Assembly: GCF_011759385.1 (NCBI RefSeq)
Contig: NZ_JAARLY010000004.1
Location: 124,001-188,000 of the forward strand
Origin: Oleiagrimonas sp. C23AA
Lineage (GTDB): Bacteria > Pseudomonadota > Gammaproteobacteria > Xanthomonadales > Rhodanobacteraceae
Direction: 5' to 3'
Length of the DNA stretch: 64,000 nt
Shown here: piece by piece, positions 8,453-18,307 of the stretch
Layout of the letters: each line of letters begins with the position of its first letter
Position numbering within the stretch: the stretch's first letter is position 1
Position numbers and translations under genes: made by a program
The notes under the pieces: generated by a model
Told to the model about the DNA's origin: nothing
What the model saw: only the letters and a program-made list of their open reading frames with translations
Database searches by the model: none

Positions 8453-10057
8453 ATGGGCATGACCCGCGCCACGCGCCAGCGCTTCACGGTGCTGCATACC
8501 TGGGTTGGCGTGATCGCCGGCTGGGCGCTTTTCATCGCTTTTTTTGCCGGCGCCTTGAGTGTGTTCCACGCCCAGATCCAGGTCTGGCAGAACCCGGCCT
8601 GGCGCGCACAGCCGCTGGAACAGGTCGATGCCGGCCAGCGCCTGATCGAACAGGTGCTGGCCCGTCACCCGGCGGCGCGAGCGCATATCGGCATTACCGT
8701 GCCGGGCCATGAATACCGCAGCATGACCGCGTACTGGCCCGAGGCGGATGGTTACCACAACACCACACTGGCCAAACTGGCCGGTGACCGTCGCGCCGGG
8801 CATTCGGCGCTGGCCGATTTCATTTTCGCGCTGCACGACAGCCTGGGCCTGGGCACCTTCGGGCTGTACTTCATGGGAGTGATCAGTCTGCTGTATGGCG
8901 TGGCGCTGATCAGTGGCATGGTGATCCACTTCAAGCACCTGTTGCCGGACCTGCTGGCACTGCGTGCCGGGCACAATCTGAAACGGTTGTGGCAAGACGC
9001 GCACAATGTGATCGGCGTACTCAGCCTGCCGTTCCACGTCATTTTCGCCGTCACCGGCGCCATGCTGTGCCTGTTCGCATTGTCGTTCGCGGTGCTTGGC
9101 ACCTTCAGTTTCGGCGAAGGCTTCATGGGTGCCTACACCCAGGCCACGCAGGTCGCGCCGCAGGTTCGGGCGGCCGGCACGCCGGCGCGCCCGTTGTCGC
9201 CCGCCGCGCTGGCGGCGCGCGCGCGGCAGGTGGCCGCGGCGCATGGTGTGGCTGATTTTGAGCCCAACTACATCTATTACACGCACTACGGTGATGCCAA
9301 CGGCACGGTGACGGTGCGCGGCGATGCCGCCCGCACGATCGGCACGATGTCGGAAATCGGCATGAACGCGGCCACCGGCAAGGTGCTGTCGCTGTCGCTG
9401 CCCGGCGCACGCGACGCCAATCATGTGACCTATGCGGCGCTGTTCGCGTTGCACTTTGGCAGCTTTGGCGGGCGCACCGTGCAGTGGCTTTATTTCGCGT
9501 TGGGGCTGGCCGGCGCGTTCCTGTTCTATTCGGGCAACCTGTTGTGGATAGAAACGCGCCGCAAGCGGCGCCAGGTGACGCAGCCCAGGCGCGTTTACGC
9601 CATGGCACGCTTTACCGTGGCCAGCTGCATTGGCAGCTGCCTGGCCATGGCGGCGACCTTTATCGCCACCTTGCTGGCGCCGTATGGCACCGACAACGTG
9701 GCGCTGGCCGAGAAGCTGACCTGCCTGGCGGCGTTCCTGGTTGCCTGCGCCTGGAGCAGCTGGCGGCCGCCTTCGCGCGCGGCAGTGGAGCTGCTGGCCG
9801 CCAGTGCTTTGGTCAGTGGCGGGATCGCCGTGCTCGACCTTATCCTGCATGGTGCGCAATGGTGGTCGCTGCTGCGTCAAGGCGCGTTGACGGTACCGGC
9901 GGTCGATGCCATGGCGCTGGCCCTGGCGGCGGCGTTTGCGTGGCTGGCCTGGCGTACCCAGCGTCGCGCCAGCCACGGCGATATCCACAGTGTCTGGCAC
10001 CATCCGCCGACGTTGAACGATCAAGGCGAGGGCCGAGAGCCGACGTCACACGCTTGA
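8453..10057 (+). CDS. PepSY-associated TM protein, probable ferric-siderophore reductase
   Basis: A 534-residue inner-membrane protein with four or more TM helices. The first (about residues 18-45) is WVGVIAGWALFIAFFAGALSVFH, followed by a periplasmic PepSY region and conserved His residues near helix ends (FALHDSLG, MVIHFKHLLPDL, DAHNVIGVLSLPFHVIFAVTGA, FALHFGSFGG). This is the family of FpvG-type reductases that reduce ferric siderophores in the periplasm. An extra C-terminal membrane region (about 380-510) is present. ATG 8453 and ATG 8459 are both possible starts. It is the last gene of the Fur-box operon; no TonB siderophore receptor is next to it. Confidence 0.85.
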   Translation: MGMTRATRQRFTVLHTWVGVIAGWALFIAFFAGALSVFHAQIQVWQNPAWRAQPLEQVDAGQRLIEQVLARHPAARAHIGITVPGHEYRSMTAYWPEADGYHNTTLAKLAGDRRAGHSALADFIFALHDSLGLGTFGLYFMGVISLLYGVALISGMVIHFKHLLPDLLALRAGHNLKRLWQDAHNVIGVLSLPFHVIFAVTGAMLCLFALSFAVLGTFSFGEGFMGAYTQATQVAPQVRAAGTPARPLSPAALAARARQVAAAHGVADFEPNYIYYTHYGDANGTVTVRGDAARTIGTMSEIGMNAATGKVLSLSLPGARDANHVTYAALFALHFGSFGGRTVQWLYFALGLAGAFLFYSGNLLWIETRRKRRQVTQPRRVYAMARFTVASCIGSCLAMAATFIATLLAPYGTDNVALAEKLTCLAAFLVACAWSSWRPPSRAAVELLAASALVSGGIAVLDLILHGAQWWSLLRQGALTVPAVDAMALALAAAFAWLAWRTQRRASHGDIHSVWHHPPTLNDQGEGREPTSHA

Positions 10058-10124
10058 ATACGCGCGTTGGCGCCGCCAGCTGGCAGGAAGCGGGGTTTCC
10101 ATCGTTTCTCGGCAAGGAGTCGTC

Positions 10125-10817
10125 ATGATCGAGCTTTACTACTGGCCTACCCCCAATGGCCACAAGATCACGCTGTTTCTGGAGGAAACGGGCCTCAGTT
10201 ACCAGATCAAGCCGGTGAACATCGGCCGTGGCGACCAGTTCAAGCCCGAATTTCTGGCTTTCTCACCCAACAACAAGATGCCGGCGATCATCGATCGCGC
10301 ACCGGCGGACGGCGGTGCCGCCGTCAGCGTGTTCGAATCCGGCGCCATTTTGCAGTATCTGGCCGAAAAAACCGGTCAATTCCTGCCCCAGGCGCCGCGC
10401 GAACGTACCGAGGTGATGGAGTGGCTGTTCTGGCAGATGGCCAGCTTCGGCCCGATGCTGGGCCAGAATCATCACTTCAGCCGCTATGCGCCGGAGAAGA
10501 TTCCCTACGCCATCGAACGCTACGTCAACGAAAGCCGTCGTCTTTACGGCGTGCTGGACAAGCGTCTGGACGGTCGCACCTTTGTCGGCGGCGACAACTA
10601 CTCCATCGCCGACATGGCCATTTACCCGTGGGTGGTCTCGCATGAGGCCCAGAGCATCGACCTGGACCAGTTCCCGAACGTGAAGGCGTGGTTCCAGGCC
10701 ATCGGTGATCGCGATGCCACGCGTCGCGCCTATGCGCGCGCCGAGGAGGTGGGCGACAAGCCGGACCTGACCTCCGATGCCGAGGCGCGCAAGCTGCTGT
10801 TTGGCGTCAGCAAATAG
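10125..10817 (+). CDS. yfcG: Glutathione S-transferase-like disulfide-bond oxidoreductase YfcG
   Basis: A GST-fold protein (Nu class) that uses two glutathione molecules to reduce disulfides. The 230-residue product closely matches E. coli YfcG throughout: YYWPTPNGHKITLFLEE near the N-terminus, SPNNKMPAI, the glutathione-binding FESGAILQYLAEKTG, and LFWQMASFGPMLGQNHHF in the helical domain. Ribosome site AAGGAG lies just before the ATG. It is a single gene between the iron cassette and poxB, closed by a strong bidirectional terminator (10826-10857). Confidence 0.93.
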   Translation: MIELYYWPTPNGHKITLFLEETGLSYQIKPVNIGRGDQFKPEFLAFSPNNKMPAIIDRAPADGGAAVSVFESGAILQYLAEKTGQFLPQAPRERTEVMEWLFWQMASFGPMLGQNHHFSRYAPEKIPYAIERYVNESRRLYGVLDKRLDGRTFVGGDNYSIADMAIYPWVVSHEAQSIDLDQFPNVKAWFQAIGDRDATRRAYARAEEVGDKPDLTSDAEARKLLFGVSK

Positions 10818-10825
10818 CCGGACAA

Positions 10826-10857
10826 AAAAGCGCCGGTCTTTTCGGGCCGGCGCTTTT
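10826..10857. terminator. Bidirectional rho-independent terminator, yfcG / poxB
   Basis: AAAAGCGCCGG (10826-10836) pairs perfectly with CCGGCGCTTTT (10847-10857), with A-run and T-run on the two sides. It serves the convergent yfcG (+) and poxB (-) genes. Confidence 0.88.
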
Positions 10858-10907
10858 GACGGCGCCCTGCGATGCTCACGATGGCGCCGTCCCCAAGTTG
10901 TCCACAG

Positions 10908-12626
10908 TCAGTCCAGGAAATTGCTGCGCAGCAGCTCCTTGACGTCGCCGGGCCGGCCGGCCATCACCGCCTTGGCGCCGTACAGCGCGGTGCTGGTGAC
11001 CTGGCTGAATTCCACCTTCGGCGGCATCACCAGCTCCATGCGGTTGACGCTGACATCCAGCAGCGCCGGTCCCGGATGGGCTAGCCAGTCCTTGACCGCC
11101 CCTTCCAGCTCGTCGGCCTCGGTGACGCGACGGCCATACATGCCGACCGCCTCGGCCAGGCGCCCGAAATCGGGGTTTTTGAGCTCGGTGAAGCTGTCGA
11201 GCAAACCCTCGACCTTCTGCTCCATCTCCACAAAACCCAACGAACCGTTGTTGTAGACCACCAGCTTGACCGGAATCGACGCCTGCACTGCGGTCAGCAG
11301 ATCGCCCAGCAGCATGCTCAGGCCGCCGTCACCGCATAGCGCGATCACCTGGCGATCGGGCAGCGCCTTGGCAATGCCCAGCGCCGAAGGCATGGCGTTG
11401 GCCATGGTGCCGTGCACCAGGCTGGGTAGCGTACGGCGCTTGCCGTTGGCGCGGGTATGGCGCAGCACCCAGACCATCGGGCTGCCGCCGTCGGCGGTAA
11501 ACACCGCATCCTCGTCGGCCAACTGGTCGATCAGGCGCGTTAGGTACTGCGGGTGGATCAGGCCGTCATCGCCGGTGTGTTCTTCCTTGGCCTGCGATTT
11601 CTCGGTGGCCTTTTTGTGTTTCAGGCATTCGTCGAGGAAGTCGCGCGACTCGCGCGTTTCGACCATCGGCAGCAGCGCGGCCAGGGTGTCCTTGATGTGC
11701 CCGACCACGCCCAGATCCACCGGATGGCGGCGGCCCAGATGGGTCGGGTCGGCATCGACCTGGATCAGCGTGGCATCGTCCGGGTAGAACTGACGCCAGG
11801 CAAAGTCGGCGCCCAGCAGCAGCAAGGTGTCGGCTTCGCTGACCGCGTGATAGCCCGAATCGACACCGAATACGCCGGTCATGCCCATGTTGTTGGGGTT
11901 GTTGGGCTCGACAAAATCCTTGGCGCGCGAGGTGTGCGCCACCGGAATCTTCAGCTTCTTGGAAAGGGCCAGCAGCTCGTCCTCGGCACCGGCCACGCCG
12001 GAACCGCAGTAGATGGCCAGCTTGTCGGCCTTGTTCAGCAGCTCGGCCATCTGCGACAGCTCGGCTTCGGACGGCAGCACGCGCGGCGCCGGCGCATGCG
12101 GCCGGAACGGCACCTTGTCCTCGGTTTCCTGCTGGCTGATGTCGCCGGGCACGATGATCACCGACACACCATGCTTGTTGATGGCCGTTTGCGCGGCCAG
12201 CGCGGTAACGCGCCGCGCCTGCTCGGCCGAATGCACCGTGCAGCAGAAATGGCTGCAGGTCTTGTAGATGGTTTCCAGATCCACTTCCTGCGGAAATTCC
12301 ATGCCCATCTCGGCGGTGGCCACCTGCGTGGCAATCAGCACCACCGGTGCGCGGTTGCGGTGCGCTTCGAACAGGCCGTTGATGAAGTGCAGACTGCCCG
12401 GTCCGCAGGTGCCGGCGCAGGCGGTCAGCTGGCCGGTGATGTAGGCCTCGCCGCCGGCGGCCATGGCGCCGGCTTCCTCGTGGCGCACATGCACCCACTC
12501 CATGTCGCTGCGCCGGATGGCGTCGGTAATGTGGTTGAGAGTGTCACCGACGATGCCGTAACAGCGTTTGACGCCGGCCTCGGCCAGGGTGTCGACAATG
12601 ATGTCTGCAACCTTCTTCTTGCTCAT
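10908..12626 (-). CDS. poxB: Pyruvate dehydrogenase (quinone), ThDP-dependent pyruvate oxidase
   Basis: Peripheral membrane flavoprotein that decarboxylates pyruvate to acetate and CO2 and passes electrons to ubiquinone. The 572 residues equal the E. coli PoxB length. Visible are the ThDP PYR domain with catalytic-type Glu in VRHEEAGAMAAGGEAY, AGTCGPGSLHFINGLF, and the central FAD domain (VFGVDSGYHAVSEADTLLLLGADF). The PP domain has the ThDP/Mg motif CGDGGLSMLLGDLLTA...YNNGSLGF. The C-terminal segment (DVKELLRSNFLD) resembles the lipid-activated tail. The start MSKKKVADIIVDTL at 12626 follows AAGGAT; a longer reading to 12695 lacks family similarity. Confidence 0.94.
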   Translation of the reverse strand: MSKKKVADIIVDTLAEAGVKRCYGIVGDTLNHITDAIRRSDMEWVHVRHEEAGAMAAGGEAYITGQLTACAGTCGPGSLHFINGLFEAHRNRAPVVLIATQVATAEMGMEFPQEVDLETIYKTCSHFCCTVHSAEQARRVTALAAQTAINKHGVSVIIVPGDISQQETEDKVPFRPHAPAPRVLPSEAELSQMAELLNKADKLAIYCGSGVAGAEDELLALSKKLKIPVAHTSRAKDFVEPNNPNNMGMTGVFGVDSGYHAVSEADTLLLLGADFAWRQFYPDDATLIQVDADPTHLGRRHPVDLGVVGHIKDTLAALLPMVETRESRDFLDECLKHKKATEKSQAKEEHTGDDGLIHPQYLTRLIDQLADEDAVFTADGGSPMVWVLRHTRANGKRRTLPSLVHGTMANAMPSALGIAKALPDRQVIALCGDGGLSMLLGDLLTAVQASIPVKLVVYNNGSLGFVEMEQKVEGLLDSFTELKNPDFGRLAEAVGMYGRRVTEADELEGAVKDWLAHPGPALLDVSVNRMELVMPPKVEFSQVTSTALYGAKAVMAGRPGDVKELLRSNFLD

Positions 12627-12804
12627 GGCGGAATCCTTGGCGTTGAGGGGAGGGGAGATCGAGTGCGGCGCCTTGGCGCCACAACAACTGCGCAACCGTA
12701 GGCCGGCGCGTGCGAATTCCGCATGAAGTCACGCCCCGCGCGCAAAGCGCGGATTCAGCTGCGTGAGCGTCGCGTTGGCGCCATGGGTCTCATTTGGCAG
12801 AGAC

Positions 12805-12836
12805 AAAAAAGGCGCGCACCGCTCGATGCACGCCTT
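12805..12836 (-). terminator. Rho-independent terminator of the 12876-13493 gene
   Basis: On the minus strand AAGGCGTGCA pairs with TGCGCGCCTT (one G-U pair) and is followed by a run of T. It lies 40 bp after the stop of the minus-strand gene ending at 12876. Confidence 0.8.
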
Positions 12837-12875
12837 CGAAGGATGGCTCGCAGCCTGGCGGCCGTTGGCGCGATA

Positions 12876-13493
12876 TCAGCGCGCGTGACCGCCGATGTCG
12901 CCGCCACTCTGGCGCAGCTCCGGTACCGGGCCGGCCACCGCTGCCAGCGCTGTAGCGTATGGGTCGTCGATGCTGACTGTGGAGACCTCGTCCCAGGCGA
13001 AGAACGAAGGCTCGCGCAGCCACTCGGCGTCGGGGCTGATTTCCTGCAGGTTGAAGCCGTCATCCTCGGTGTCGATCAGGCGGCCGATGTAGCACACCTC
13101 GGCTTCGTCCTCGCTGTCGACGTGGATGCCGATCACCGGCGCCCGGGTGGCCGCGGCGCGCACCACCTGGCTGATGTCTTCCAGCGGAAAGTCCTTCGGC
13201 AGCTGCGGACGCAGTCCGCGATGGGCAATCGCCTTGAGCATGAAGGTGGCGTGCTTGTCCGGCGACTCCAGCTCGGTGATGTCGCGATGGCGCATCACGT
13301 ACAGGCCATCGTCGGTGATGCCGTCACCGATCACCCGCAGCATGAAGAATTCGCGGCCGATACCGGCCACGTAACCGCAGAAACTTCCGTGTTCCATGTC
13401 GCCGCGCCACAGCCGGATCAGCTGGCGTTGGCGCTGGGCCTCGAGCAGTTGCGCGCGGTGCCCTTTTGTCTGGAACTGAATGACCTTTCCCAT
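12876..13493 (-). CDS. Conserved hypothetical protein
   Basis: A 205-residue soluble, acidic protein of unknown function beginning MGKVIQFQTKGHRAQLLEA. It has no signal peptide or membrane segment. Its middle part (about 30-130) is rich in beta-prone stretches (REFFMLRVIGDGITDDGLYVMR, APVIGIHVDSEDEAEVCYIGRLID) that read like one or two small barrel domains. It does not carry a motif I can tie to an enzyme. It has its own terminator downstream (12805-12836) and lies after the hslU hairpin. A -10-like TAACAT (13503-13508 on the minus strand) sits only 9 bases before the ATG and no Shine-Dalgarno is visible, so the mRNA may be almost leaderless. Confidence 0.75.
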   Translation of the reverse strand: MGKVIQFQTKGHRAQLLEAQRQRQLIRLWRGDMEHGSFCGYVAGIGREFFMLRVIGDGITDDGLYVMRHRDITELESPDKHATFMLKAIAHRGLRPQLPKDFPLEDISQVVRAAATRAPVIGIHVDSEDEAEVCYIGRLIDTEDDGFNLQEISPDAEWLREPSFFAWDEVSTVSIDDPYATALAAVAGPVPELRQSGGDIGGHAR

Positions 13494-13508
13494 AGCGTTG
13501 CCATGTTA

Positions 13509-13534
13509 GCAGAGCCGCGGGCGCGCGGCTCTGC
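13509..13534 (-). terminator. Strong hairpin after hslU
   Basis: GCAGAGCCGCG (13509-13519) pairs perfectly with CGCGGCTCTGC (13524-13534) around a 4-base loop. It lies 19 bp downstream of the hslU stop. There is no real T-run after it on the minus strand, so termination may be only partial. Confidence 0.6.
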
Positions 13535-13552
13535 CCGACACGCATGCGAAGC

Positions 13553-14911
<1,359 letters not shown>

Positions 14912-14971
14912 GGGAAGCTAGCTTGGCAGTCGGGGGATCGAGGACAAACGATGCGAGGGGCTGACGGCGGG

Positions 14972-15508
14972 TCAGTCCAGTTCCTCGATGGATACGTTGT
15001 GGTTGGTGTAGATGCAGATGTCGCCGGCGATGCCCAGTGCCTTCTCGACGATGGAGCGTGCATCCATATCGGTGTTCTCCAGCAGTGCGCGCGCCGCCGA
15101 CTGGGCGTACGGGCCGCCCGAGCCGATCGCGATCAGGCCCTGTTCGGGTTCGAGCACATCGCCGTTGCCGGAAATGATCAGCGAGTTGTCCTTGTCGGCC
15201 ACCGCCAGCATGGCTTCCAGCCGGCCCAGGCGGCGGTCGGTGCGCCATTCCTTGGCCATTTCCACGGCGGCACGGGTCAGCTGATGGTTGTGCTTGGCCA
15301 GCTTGTCCTCGAACAGCTCGAACAGCGTGAAGGCATCGGCGGTGGCGCCGGCAAAACCGGCCAGCACGTCGCCACGGCCCAGGCGTCGCACCTTGCGCGC
15401 ATTGGCCTTCATCACCGTATTGCCCAGGGTGACCTGCCCGTCCGAGCCGATGACGACCTTGCCGTTGCGGCGGACCGAGACGATGGTGGTGGCGTGAAAC
15501 GAATCCAT
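14972..15508 (-). CDS. hslV: HslV, peptidase subunit of the HslUV protease
   Basis: Proteasome-like N-terminal threonine protease, 178 residues. The start [25 protein letters not shown] shows a short propeptide; the conserved TTIVSVRR means the catalytic Thr would be residue 7 after processing. In E. coli only Met precedes it. Other signatures are [18 protein letters not shown], the substrate-pocket region [19 protein letters not shown] and the C-terminal [15 protein letters not shown]. It is the first gene of the hslV-hslU operon and is preceded by a heat-shock-type promoter at 15549-15577. Confidence 0.97.
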   Translation of the reverse strand: MDSFHATTIVSVRRNGKVVIGSDGQVTLGNTVMKANARKVRRLGRGDVLAGFAGATADAFTLFELFEDKLAKHNHQLTRAAVEMAKEWRTDRRLGRLEAMLAVADKDNSLIISGNGDVLEPEQGLIAIGSGGPYAQSAARALLENTDMDARSIVEKALGIAGDICIYTNHNVSIEELD

Positions 15509-15548
15509 GGGCGCGCTCTTGACCTTAACGTTGCGTGTCGAACGCCTT

Positions 15549-15577
15549 ATGTGGGGCGTATCGCCGGCAAAGCCAAG
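15549..15577 (-). promoter_or_regulatory. sigma32 (RpoH)-like promoter of hslVU
   Basis: On the minus strand CTTGGC (15572-15577) and CCCCACAT (15549-15556) are separated by 15 bp. This closely matches the heat-shock consensus CTTGAA-N13-15-CCCCATNT. It lies in the 86-bp gap between xerC and hslV, about 40 bp before the hslV start. hslVU is a classical RpoH target in E. coli. Confidence 0.72.
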
Positions 15578-15594
15578 AGTACAGAGCGGCGCGC

Positions 15595-16491
15595 TCAGTC
15601 GCTCGATTTGCGCCGCGCGCGCGGATGGGCGGCGTCGTAGACGCGGCTCAAGTGCTGGAAATCCAGATGCGTGTAGATCTGCGTGGTGGCGATGTCGGCA
15701 TGGCCGAGCAGGTCCTGCACGGCGCGCAGATCGCCGGACGACTCCAGCAAGTGGCTGGCGCAGGAGTGGCGCAACAGATGCGGGTGAATGCGCTTGGCCA
15801 TGCCGTGTCGCATGGCCAGGGTCTTCATGCGCGCCTGCACCGTGCGCGGGCTGATCGGCGCGCCGCCGCGGCCGCGGAACACCGGCTGCGCCGCGGCCAT
15901 GCCGGTCTCGCGGCCCAGGGCCCGCAGCGCGCTGACGGCGTGGCGGCCCACCGGCACGATGCGGGTCTTGTTGCCCTTGCCGCGCACGCGTACCAGGCCG
16001 TCATCCAGGTCCAGATCGCGCCAGACCAGGCCGACCAGCTCGGACAGACGCAGGCCCGAGGAATAGAACAGCTCCAGCATGGCGCGATCGCGCGAGGCCA
16101 GCGCGTCGTCGGCGCCGGGCAGCTCGACCAGTGCCGAGGCCTCGTCGGTATCGAGCACCTGCGGCAGCTTGCGGCGCGTCTTGGGCCCGCGCACGCCAGC
16201 GGACGGGTCGTGCTCGATATGGCCTTCGCGCAATAGATAGGTGAACAGGCTGCGGCAGGCCGAAAGCAGGCGCTGCAGGCTGCTGGGCGCCAGCCCGCCG
16301 CGATGCTGGGCGGCGACGAAGGCGCGCAGTTGGTCCGGACGCAGCGTATCGACGCCGCTGATGTCCTCGGCGTGCATCCAATCGGCCAGTTTCTTCAGAT
16401 CGCGCCGGTACGCGGCCAGCGTGTGCGGCGAAGGCGCGCGCTCGGCCTCGAGGTGGCGCAGGTACGCATCGATGGCCTGCTCGGCGTGCAC
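15595..16491 (-). CDS. xerC: Tyrosine recombinase XerC
   Basis: With XerD it resolves chromosome dimers at dif. The 298-residue protein has the SAM-like N-terminal DNA-binding domain (about 1-85) and a complete catalytic set. The set is Arg148 ([12 protein letters not shown]), Lys172 (GKGNKTR), His238-x-x-Arg241 ([15 protein letters not shown]), His264 ([13 protein letters not shown]) and nucleophile Tyr273. It follows the DUF484 gene by 2 bp in the conserved lptM-dapF-DUF484-xerC order. Confidence 0.96.
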   Translation of the reverse strand: MHAEQAIDAYLRHLEAERAPSPHTLAAYRRDLKKLADWMHAEDISGVDTLRPDQLRAFVAAQHRGGLAPSSLQRLLSACRSLFTYLLREGHIEHDPSAGVRGPKTRRKLPQVLDTDEASALVELPGADDALASRDRAMLELFYSSGLRLSELVGLVWRDLDLDDGLVRVRGKGNKTRIVPVGRHAVSALRALGRETGMAAAQPVFRGRGGAPISPRTVQARMKTLAMRHGMAKRIHPHLLRHSCASHLLESSGDLRAVQDLLGHADIATTQIYTHLDFQHLSRVYDAAHPRARRKSSD

Positions 16492-16493
16492 GC

Positions 16494-17180
16494 CTAGTCT
16501 TCGGCCGGATAGCGCGCCAGTGCCGCGCCCACCGATTCGGCGATCAGCTTCAGGAACACCGTGCCCATGCCCGGATGGAAGCGGTTGGGTTCCAGACTGC
16601 CGATGGCCAGCATGCCGGCGCCGCCCAGGCGCATCAGCGCTGCCGATTGCACCGCGCTGGCCTGTTCACCGAACAAGCGCGAGAGCTTGTCGGCGGCCAG
16701 GCGCCCGACCAGAGGCTCCTGCCGGGCCAGGAACTCGCCGAACTCCGGTAGCGCCGCGGCGCCATCGGGCACCGCGATCAGCCACGCCGCATCAGGCAGT
16801 TGTTCGGCCTCGCGAAACAGCATCACGCGCACCAGGTCGGTGCCAAAATCCTCGGTCAGGCGGTCGACCACGCACTGCACCGTGCCGGCCAGGCTGTCGG
16901 TGCGCAGCAGTGCGGTGGTCAGCGAATGCACCTGCACCATCAGCTGCTCGTTCTCGCCAGCGATCTCGATCAGCTCGGCCAGACGCTGTTCCAGCTCACT
17001 GTTGCGGCGGCGCAGGGTTTCCAGCTGGTAGCTGGCCAGCGAGGCGGCCGGACCCTGCTCGCGCGGGATCACCAGCTGCGTGGCCAGGTCCGGAAAGTCC
17101 TTCAGGAATTGCGGATGCTGGCGCAGGTATTCGGCCACATCCATGGCCTTGAGGCCGTCCTTCAGATTCAACTCGGCCAT
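16494..17180 (-). CDS. DUF484 family protein (YigA-type, GAF-like)
   Basis: A 228-residue protein encoded between dapF and xerC, exactly where DUF484 proteins lie in gammaproteobacteria. The N-terminal part (about 10-45) is MDVAEYLRQHPQFLKDFPDLATQLVIP, the DUF484 signature. A coiled coil follows (about 50-85, ETLRRRNSELEQRLAELIEIAGENEQL), then a GAF-like domain ending in LAIGSLEPNRFHPGMGTVFLKLIAESV. The molecular function is not established. Two bases separate it from xerC. Confidence 0.9.
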   Translation of the reverse strand: MAELNLKDGLKAMDVAEYLRQHPQFLKDFPDLATQLVIPREQGPAASLASYQLETLRRRNSELEQRLAELIEIAGENEQLMVQVHSLTTALLRTDSLAGTVQCVVDRLTEDFGTDLVRVMLFREAEQLPDAAWLIAVPDGAAALPEFGEFLARQEPLVGRLAADKLSRLFGEQASAVQSAALMRLGGAGMLAIGSLEPNRFHPGMGTVFLKLIAESVGAALARYPAED

Positions 17181-17233
17181 GAAAGGCTCCAGGTCACGTC
17201 AGGGCTCCAGTGTGCGCGGCGCGGGCCGCGGCA

Positions 17234-18070
17234 TCAATCGTCCAGCCACTGGCCCTCGAACACGAAGCTGGCCGGGCCGGTCATCCACAGGCGGTGGCCG
17301 GGGCCGGGCCAGGCGATGATCAGCTCGCCGCCGGGCAGCTGTACGTGCACGCGCTCGTCGACACGATCGCGCAGGCGCAGCACGGCGGCCGCGGCGCAGG
17401 CACCGGTGCCGCAGGCGCGGGTCCAGCCGGCGCCGCGTTCGTGCACGCGCAGTTTCACGTGACTGGCGTCGATGACCTGGGCAAAGCCGACATTGCACTG
17501 CTCGGCGAAGCGCGGGTGACGGGTCACGCGCGGGCCCAGCTGGTCGATATGCGGGGCAGCCAGGTCGGTCACTTCCATCAGCGCGTGTGGATTGCCCATC
17601 GACACCACGCCGATGGTCAGTGTTTCGCCGGCCACATCCAGGGCGTAGCTGGCCGCCTGGTTGGGCGCATCGAACGGCACGCTGGCGGGCGTGAAGTCCG
17701 GTTCGCCCATGTCGATGGCGACCACGCCGTCATCGAGCACGCACACGCCCACGGCGCCAGCCGGGCTTTCCAGCCGTACCTGCCGGCCGGCTTCGATGGC
17801 GCCGGCCCGGTGCAGCCAGGCGGCCACGCAGCGCGCGCCGTTGCCGCACTGACCGGCCGAGGAGCCATCGGCGTTCCAGATGCCGTAGCGGTAGGCGCAA
17901 TCGGTGCGCTGCGCCGGTTCCAGTGTCAGCAGCTGGTCGAAACCGACGCCGGTGTGGCGATCGGCCATGGCCGTCAGCCGCGAGGTGTCGATAGGGAACG
18001 GCGTCTGCCTGGCATCGATGACCACAAAGTCGTTGCCGATGCCATGCATCTTGGTGAAGGGCAGCGTCAT
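17234..18070 (-). CDS. dapF: Diaminopimelate epimerase
   Basis: Interconverts LL- and meso-diaminopimelate for lysine and peptidoglycan synthesis. The 278-residue protein begins MTLPFTKMHGIGNDFVVIDA and has the two catalytic cysteines, Cys75 (SAGQCGNGARCVA) and Cys220 (GWTRACGTGAC), in the two mirrored domains. NPHALMEV and ERGAGWTRACG are family signatures. Start 18070 is set by the family N-terminus; upstream in-frame sequence to 18214 is the overlapping lptM region. It follows lptM by 10 bp and precedes the DUF484 gene. Confidence 0.97.
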   Translation of the reverse strand: MTLPFTKMHGIGNDFVVIDARQTPFPIDTSRLTAMADRHTGVGFDQLLTLEPAQRTDCAYRYGIWNADGSSAGQCGNGARCVAAWLHRAGAIEAGRQVRLESPAGAVGVCVLDDGVVAIDMGEPDFTPASVPFDAPNQAASYALDVAGETLTIGVVSMGNPHALMEVTDLAAPHIDQLGPRVTRHPRFAEQCNVGFAQVIDASHVKLRVHERGAGWTRACGTGACAAAAVLRLRDRVDERVHVQLPGGELIIAWPGPGHRLWMTGPASFVFEGQWLDD

Positions 18071-18080
18071 CGGGCGAGGA

Positions 18081-18251
18081 TCACGGCGAGCTGGTGGCGG
18101 GTGCCGGCACGGTACTGGCGGGCGCCGGAGCGGGTGTCGTGGCCGGCTTCGGCGCTGCATGGCGCGGCATGTACAGCGGTCCCTTATAGCCACAGCCGGC
18201 CAGGGCGGAGGCAAGCAGCACGGGCACGAGCAGTTGGCGGATTCGGCGCAT
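18081..18251 (-). CDS. lptM: LptM (YifL) small lipoprotein
   Basis: A very short gene, 56 residues, seen only by translating the region upstream of dapF. It reads MRRIRQLLVPVLLASALAGCGYKGPLY, then a Pro/Ala-rich tail ending TSSP. The lipobox LAGC makes Cys20 the lipidated residue, and the CGYKGPLY just after it is the hallmark of LptM, which helps the LptDE outer-membrane LPS translocon mature. The position immediately before dapF, with 10 bp between, is the conserved yifL-dapF arrangement. Confidence 0.9.
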   Translation of the reverse strand: MRRIRQLLVPVLLASALAGCGYKGPLYMPRHAAPKPATTPAPAPASTVPAPATSSP

Positions 18252-18307
18252 GGAAATCACAAAACATGGATGGATGGCGGCAGTATAGCTTTTCGCCTGG
18301 CGCGCGC

